This document shows, in pieces, positions 1 through 9,000 of a DNA stretch of 64,000 nucleotides (positions within the stretch are counted from its first letter, which is position 1; each line of letters begins with the position of its first letter). Where the stretch lies: positions 246,305-310,304 of the forward strand of contig JAKSMI010000002.1 of NCBI GenBank assembly GCA_024400635.1, in the 5' to 3' direction. Under the pieces are notes generated by a model. That model searched no databases and was not told the origin of the DNA. It saw only the letters and a program-made list of their open reading frames with translations. The position numbers were made by a program, and so were the translations under genes. The DNA comes from Bacteroidales bacterium (lineage in GTDB: Bacteria; Bacteroidota; Bacteroidia; Bacteroidales; WCHB1-69).

Positions 1-3000
1 TTACTGCTAGAATGAAAGATCCTGTAACTGGCAATCCTTATATTGATACTACTATTTCTTACAATTGGTATCGTAATGGAGTCCTTATGGAAGGCATTCA
101 TGGTTATACCTTTATGGAACAGTTGTCAGTTTTAAATGAAGATCAATCTAAGTATGTTTATACTGCGGAAATTGCCGAACCTTATTATCCAAATTGTTAT
201 GCAGTTCCTGCGACAATGTCTTCAGACACTGTTAAGGTACGTCGTAATCCTCATGTAGTCATCGGTGGTGAACACTTTGTTTGCGAAGTTGGTCAAACAT
301 TGCCTACAGGTGACTATAATGTTCGTCTGCAAGCTTACGTTGATGGTGTTAACCACGAAACTCCAAACGCAATCTACAAATGGTACAGAGATGGTATGTT
401 CTATCAGAACCCTGTCAACCAAGGACTTTACAATGGTTCAGTTATGACCGACCAAGTTAATGCTCGTTATGGTTTCAACTATACATACCAGGTTGAAGTT
501 ATTTTGGGAGATGGTTGCTCTGCATTCTCAGAACCATTTGAAGTTACTGTAATGGATGTTCCTGAAATCACTATCACTCCTTCTCAAGATACAATTTGTA
601 ATGGTGGTGAAGTTTCATTGATTTCACATTTGAACAACTACAATGTAGCCGACTATGAATTGCAATACCAATGGTTTGCTAATTCAAATAGTAATCCTAT
701 CACGGGCGCAACTGAATCTGTTTATACTACTAATGTTGATGAAACTACAAACTTCATTGTGAAGGTTAATTATTTAACTGAAAACGTTAGCGGTGGTATG
801 GCACTCCATTGTGCTGCTTATGACACTATGGAAGTTAGAGTTTATGACAGACCTGTTATTGACAGCATTATCATGTCACTGACCGAAGTTTGCGAAGGTT
901 CTCAAGTTGAATTGACAGCTGTAATGAACGAAGTTTATACGGGTGTTCCTGGTGTTCCATATATATATAAATGGTATAGAAATTCAGAAATATTGATTGG
1001 CAATGGCCAAACTATTTTCGATTCACCGACAACTGTTGATGGTAATGAACAACAATTCACTTATTCAGTTGAAGTTTACCAAGGTACTCAAAGAATCATG
1101 TGTGAATCACCTTTGTATGTTTCTTCACAAACTTTGACTGTTTATCCTAATCCAATCGTTGCTATTTCTGGTGATCAACACGTTTGCCATACTGATACTA
1201 TTATCTTGAGTGCTAATGTTGATCATATCTCTGATACTGTTGGTGCTCTGCACTACATTTGGTTTGAATCTGGTGCTCAGATTGAAAACCTTAATGGTAA
1301 CAGCAACATTTTGAAATATTATGGTCCTGCACAGGATGAACCTTATAGATTCACTGTTCAGATTGAACGTGATAATTCATCTACTGGTTGCCGTTCATAC
1401 TCATACGAATATGATGTTCACGTTTATAATTCACCTGTTGCTAACGTAACCATCGTTGATGCTGACGTTTGCGAAGGTGCTGAAGTAACCGTAACCGCTC
1501 ATTTGAATGCAAATGTTCCAGAACAACTCAACCTTGAATATCGTTGGTACACAAGTGCCGATGGTTCTACTTGGACAGTTGTTCCAGGTGCAACAGAAAT
1601 GACTTATACAACTACTATTTTTGATACCACTTACTTCAAGTTCGAAGTTGAACATTTGTTGAGCCATTGTATGGATGATGCTACTACAGTTATCAATACT
1701 CATGAAATTCCTGTAGTTATGAATGTTACAATGTCTGATACCAACGTTTGCGAAGGTTCTGACATTTATGTAACTGCCAACATTGATCCTAGCAAGGGCG
1801 TTCCTGGTATGCCTTACTACTACGAATGGAGAAGAAATGGTGAATTGTTAGCTGGTAATACTGCTACTATCCATGACAATCCAATGACTGCCGACGGTAC
1901 TACTCAGACATTTGTATATAGTGTTATTGCTTACCAGACTCCAGAACGTTTGGCTTGCTACTCAGAATTGGTAGAATCAGCTGCTTTGACAGTATTTGCT
2001 AATCCAAGAGTTGCTATTAGCGGTGATCAAACTGTATGTCATACTGACCACATCATTTTGAATGCTAATGTTGATACTTTCACTAATGTTGTTGGTGGTT
2101 TACACTACACTTGGTATGAATCAGGTAATATGATTGTAAACCTCAATGGTGACAGCGGTATTTTGGATTATGTTGCTCCAGTACAGAACGAGCCTTACAG
2201 ATTCACAGTTCAAATTGAACGTGAAGATGCCGAAAGAGGTTGCCGTGCTTATTCAGAAGAATATGACGTATATGTAATGGGTGCCCCAGAAGCTAATGTT
2301 ACTATCGTTGACGAATATGTTTGCGCAGGTGCAGAAGTTACAGTTACTGCTCATTTGAACTTGAATGATCCTGAACAAACCAACTTAGAATATCAATGGT
2401 ATCAAAATGGTGTACCTGTTTCAGGTGCAACTGCTTTGACTTATACAACTACTATCAACGAAACAACTGAATTTATGTTCAAGGTAGTTAATACTTTGTC
2501 TGGTTGCTTCGACACTGATTCTAAGACAATCAATGTACAACCTATTCCAGTTGTTAACTATGTCTCTATGAGTGACACCAACATTTGCGAAGGTGCTCAA
2601 GTTACTATTTATGCAGATGTTGAAGCTACTGCTGGTGTTGCTAATCAACCTTACTACTACGAATGGAGAAGAAATGGTGAATTGTTAGCTGGTAATACTG
2701 CTACTATCCATGACAATCCAATGACTGCCGACGGTACTACTCAGACATTTGTATATAGTGTTATTGCTTACCAGACTCCAGAACGTTTGGCTTGCTACTC
2801 AGAATTGGTAGAATCAGCTGCTTTGACAGTATTTGCTAATCCAAGAGTTGCTATTAGCGGTGATCAAACTGTATGTCATACTGACCACATCATTTTGAAT
2901 GCTAATGTTGATACTTTCACTAATGTTGTTGGTGGTTTACACTACACTTGGTATGAATCAGGTAATATGATTGTAAACCTCAATGGTGACAGCGGTATTT

Positions 3001-6000
3001 TGGATTATGTTGCTCCAGTACAGAACGAGCCTTACAGATTCACAGTTCAAATTGAACGTGAAGATGCCGAAAGAGGTTGCCGTGCTTATTCAGAAGAATA
3101 TGACGTATATGTAATGGGTGCCCCAGAAGCTAATGTTACTATCGTTGACGAATATGTTTGCGCAGGTGCAGAAGTTACAGTTACTGCTCATTTGAACTTG
3201 AATGATCCTGAACAAACCAACTTAGAATATCAATGGTATCAAAATGGTGTACCTGTTTCAGGTGCAACTGCTTTGACTTATACAACTACTATCAACGAAA
3301 CAACTGAATTTATGTTCAAGGTAGTTAATACTTTGTCTGGTTGCTTCGACACTGATTCTAAGACAATCAATGTACAACCTATTCCAGTTGTTAACTATGT
3401 CTCTATGAGTGACACCAACATTTGCGAAGGTGCTCAAGTTACTATCTTTGCAGATGTTGATGTTACTGCAGGTGTTCTTGGTCAACCTTATTTTTACGAA
3501 TGGAGAAGAAACGGCGAACTCTTAGCTGGTAATACTCAGACTATCTATGATTCACCTGTAACTGTTGATGGTAACGAACAAACATTCGTTTATTCAGTCA
3601 TTGCTTACCAAACACCAGAACGTTTGGCTTGCTACTCAGAATTGGTTGAATCAGCTACTTTGAATGTATATCCAAATCCACGTGTAGTTATCAGTGGTGA
3701 TAAATATGTTTGCGAATCTGATAGCGTATTCTTGTATGCAAGTGTTGATACCATCGGTCATAACGTTGGTAACCTCCACTACACTTGGTATGAATCAGGA
3801 CGTGTAAGAGACAATATGGCTTATGAGCTTGCTGATAGCAGATATTTCTCAGAACACTTCTATGCACAGGATGAACCTCTTCGTTTCACTGTTGAAGTAC
3901 AAAGAGACAATGTTGCTGCTGGTTGCCGTTCATACTCTGAAGAATATCTTGTATGGATTTATGAAGCTCCAGTTGTTAACATCACTGCTTCTGAAACTGC
4001 AGTTTGTGAAAATGGCGAAGTTATCTTGACTGCCAACCTGAACAACTACGAATTCGATTATGCTAATGATGCTCAATATCAATGGTACTCAATTGATACT
4101 ACTTATTCAATCATCCACACTGGTTGGGATGTTGCTACAAATCAATATATCAATGACACTACCTTTACTGTTGACGCTAATGTAATTCCAGGTGCTACCA
4201 CTTTACGTTTGGTTGTTAATCCTACTGAAGCCAAGACTTATGGATTTGCAGCTACTCATAATCTCTCACTTTGCAGCGATTATGATGAGATTACAATCAA
4301 TGTTGTTCCTGTTCCTGTTATTGAATCAATCGTATTGTTAAGTGGTCACGACACAGTATGTCCTAGCGGAGAAGTTAAGTTGCAAGCTGTCATCGCTGGT
4401 GGTGTTACTGGTGGTGAAGTTTTCACTTGGTTCCGTAATGGTGTTCAGTTAGAATCTACTGGAGACATTCTTGTTGATTATCCACAAGCTGTTGATAACG
4501 ACGTTACTAATTACATTTATGAAGTTATTGTTTCACAAAATGCTGCTGGTTGCCAATCTGTTATTACTCCAGCTTCAACCCACAACATTTTGGTTGTTCC
4601 TAACCCAACTATCGAACTTGCTGGCGATCCTATCGTTTGTGAAACTTCTGATAGCAATGTGGTCATCTACGCTAATGTTGTTTACTCAACTGAAACAGAA
4701 GACTTCGGTTACACTTATCAATGGTTCGAAAACAATGTAGCTATTCCTGGTGCTACCACCACTACATTGATTATGACTAAACCTTATAGAGATTATCCAT
4801 ACAGTTTCACGTTTGCGGTGATGAACGACTTCGGTTGCACTGCTCAAAGTGAAGAATTCTTGGTATACGTAAACGATGCTCCTATCGTAAACATCTCAGT
4901 TGATGATAACAATATCTGTACAAATGGTACTGTTACCTTGACTGCTGATCTTTATGACCAGAATGCTGATAATATGGTATATCAATGGTACACTGTTGAT
5001 GGTGGTGTTGAAACTCCTATTGAAGGTGCATACAACTTGACTTACACCACTTCATTGACAACAACTACCACATTCAAGTTCAAAGCATTCCAACGCGATT
5101 CACATTGCGAGGCATACAGCAATGAACTGACTGTTAATGTTGTTCCTGCTCCTGAAATCGCAAGCATTACTGTAGTAAGCACTGACTTGGCAATTTGCGA
5201 AGGTCACATTGTTTCCTTGAAGGCCAATGCTCAAGGTGGTGTTGCTGGTGAAGCTTATACTTACACATGGTACAAAGATGATGCCGTTGTTGAAGGCGTT
5301 ACTGGTGATACTTACACCGATTATCCAATGGCTGCAGACAATGACATTACTACACATGTATATAATGTTACTGTTGCTCAAGCTTCAAGCGAATGCGCAT
5401 CTGTAATCGATGTTAATGATGCAATTACCGTGACCGTTAGACCTAACCCAAGATACACTATCTATGGTGATGCTGACGTATGCGAATCTGCATCAGATAA
5501 TATTATGTTAACCGCTGTTTCAACTGATTCAGTTATCAACCAGGGTAGTGACTTCACTTTCACTTGGTATGAATCTGGCGTTGAAATCGCTGGTGCTAGT
5601 ACTCCTATTCTGTCAATCAACAAACCTGCACAAACTGAACCTTATATCTTCAAACTCGTTGTTACCGATAACGCTTACGCTTGCTCAACTGAAACTGAAG
5701 AATTCCATGTTTATGTTTCTGCAAGACCTGTTGTTACTATTACTTCAACTGAAAATAACATTTGTACTAATGGTGTTGTAACTTTGACTGCAAACATCTA
5801 TGACCAGAACGCTGACAACTTGGCTTATCAATGGCAAAATTCTGCTGATGGTGTTACATTTGCTGACATCGCTGGTGCAAATAACTTGACTTACACTACT
5901 GCTGTTTCTAACACAACTTACTATCGTATCGTTGTAAGACAGCTCACTACCGACTGCGAAACCATTTCTAACGTTGAAACAATCAATGTTGTTCCTGTTC

Positions 6001-9000
6001 CTGTAATTGAATCGATCACATTGTTAAGTGTTCACGACACAGTATGTCCTGGTGGCGAAGTTAAGTTGCAAGCTAATATTGCTGGCGGCGTTGCTGGTGG
6101 TGAAGTTTACACTTGGTTCCGCAATGGTGTTCAGTTAGAATCTACTGGTAACATCCTCGTTGATTATCCAGAAACTATTGACAACAATGTAACTAACTAC
6201 ATTTACGAAGTTGTTGTTGCTCAGACTGCTGCTGCTTGCCAGTCAGTAATCACTCCTGCTTCAACTCACAACATTTTGGTTGTTCCTAACCCAACTATCG
6301 AGTTGGCTGGCGATCCTATCGTTTGCGAAGTAGCTGCTAACAATGTTGTTGTAAATGCTAATGTAGTTTATTCAACTGCTATTGAAGACTTCGGTTACAC
6401 TTATCAGTGGTTCGAAAACAACGTGGCAATTGACGGTGCTAATACCACTACATTGACTCTTACTAAGGAATACAGAGATTATCCATACAGCTTTACTTTC
6501 GCCGTGATGAACCAATTTGGTTGCACTGTTGAAAGCGAACCATTCAACGTATATGTAAACGATGCTCCTATTGTAAACATCACTGTTGATGATAACAATA
6601 TCTGTGCAAACGGTACTGTTACTTTGACTGCTGACCTTTATGATCAGAATGCTGACAATATGGTATATCAATGGTACACTGTTAATGGCACAACCGAAAC
6701 TGCTATTACTGGTGCTTACAATATGACATATACAACTTCATTGGCTACAACAACTACATTCAAGTTCAAAGCATTCCAACGTGATTCACATTGCGAAGCT
6801 TATAGCAATGAACTGACAGTTAATGTTGTTGCTGCTCCTGAAATTACAAGCATTGATTTGGTAAGCAATGATGCTAACGTATGTGAAGGCCACATTGTTA
6901 CACTGAAGGCTAATGCTCAGGGTGGTGTTACTGGTGAAGAATATATCTACACTTGGTACAAGAATAACGAAGTTGTCGAAGGCGTAACTGGTGACACTTA
7001 CACTGATTACCCAATGTCTGTTGACAATGACGTTACTACTCACGTTTACAATGTAACCGTTGCTCAGGTTTCAAGCGCTTGCGCTTCTGTAATTGATGTT
7101 AACGATGCTATCACTGTAACCGTTAGACCTAACCCAAGATATACTATCTATGGTGATCCTACCGTATGTGAAGTTGCTGATATTACTATTGACAACATTA
7201 CTTTGAATGCAATCACCACTGACAATACTCTCGGTACATTCAGCTATCAATGGTATGAATCAGGCGTAGAAATCGCTGGTGCTACTTCTACTACCTTAAC
7301 TTACCATGCTGAATACAGAAACGAACCTTATATCTTCAAGATGGTAGTTGCCGATGATGTATACTCATGCGCTACTGAAACTGCTGAATTCGAAGTTTAT
7401 GTTGCTCAGAGACCTGTTGCCGTTATTACTGTTGATCAAGAAAATATCTGCGCTCAAGGTACTGCAACTTTGACTTCTGTTCTGGCAAATGCTGAAGAAA
7501 CAGGTATTCGTTATCAATGGCAGACTAAGGTCGCTGATACTTGGGCTGACATCGAAGGTGCTGTTGCTCCTTACTATGTTACTCCTGTCTTGATGGATGC
7601 TACTGTATACAGACTCGTTGTAGTTAGTGAAATTACTGGTTGCGAATCTAGCAGTAATGAAGTAACTGTTAATGTATATCCTACACCTGATATTAACATT
7701 GTTGAAGCTACCGCATCAGAACTTTGCGAAGGTGGTGAAGTAACTATGACCGCTACAGCTGCTTCTGCATACGTAGGTCTTGGCGAAATCACTTATCAAT
7801 GGTTCCAGAATGGTCAGGCAATTCCTGGTGCTAATGCTAATGTTTACACTACTTCACCTCTCACAGTTGCTGGTGACATGACAGTTTACACATTTGGCGT
7901 TCAAGTTACTATGGAACATTCAGCATGTATTTCTAATATTGCTACTCATAACGTAACTGTTTACGCAGATCCTACTGTTCAGATTACTTATAGCAATGGT
8001 TTGACCCTTTGCGAAGGTGGTGAAACAGTTTTAACTGCTAACGCTCATCATGCAGCATTCACAGACTTCACTTATCAATGGTATCTCCAAGGAATGGAAA
8101 TCACAGGTGCTACTGAAGCAACTTACACTGTTGATGCTAACAACTTGGCTGCTTCTGTTGATCCTTATGAATACACTGTTATGGTGAAAGCTAATAATGG
8201 TACAGTTAACGGTGGTTGCAGTGCTATCGCTGAAGCTGTTAACGTAACCGTTGTTAAGGATCCTACCGCTTACATTACTGTTGACGAAAACGTTAACGCT
8301 ATTTGCCAAGGTGGTACTGTAACATTCAACGTTAATGTTAACGATGGTGTTGCTGACACATATAATCCTTATACTTACGAATGGACTAGCAACGTTACTG
8401 GTACAAGTGTACTCGGTACAGATGCTTCATTCACTACTTCAGTTGATGACGCTGCTAACCTTTACGTATATTATGTAAATGTTGCTTCTGAATACGGTTG
8501 CAATGTAACTGTTGCCGATACATTATTGATTGTTGACGATCCTACAGTTGCTATTTCAATCATGCAGGGTGCAGACACCGTAGTTTGCGACGGTGGTCAC
8601 ACTACTTTGGTTGCTTCAGTTCAAGGTGGTCTTGGTGAAGTATCATATCAATGGTACAAGAATGGTTATGCTATCGAAGGTGCAAACAGCTCTGTTTACA
8701 CTACCGAAGACCTCCACGTAAATCAGACAGCCGCTTATACAGTTGAAATCGCCATGACTGGTATCTCCTGTACAGCTGCTTCACAACAATTCAATGTAAC
8801 TGTTTACGATGCTATTCATGTAGATCTCGCTGCTAGCAGCAATGTTAACTGTGTTGGAGGTAGTGTAGTTTTGACAGCTACTGCAACCAATAACATTCCT
8901 GGCGACTTGATGACTTATCAATGGTATGCAAATGGTAATCCTATCAATGGAGCTACCAATGCAACTTACAACACCAATGATAACCTGCCTGCTGGTTACT

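Noticed and set aside
2421..3485. Two similar open frames on the minus strand at 2421-2648 and 3258-3485.
   Set aside because: They are antisense shadows of the duplicated Ig-repeat coding region and repeat only because the DNA does.
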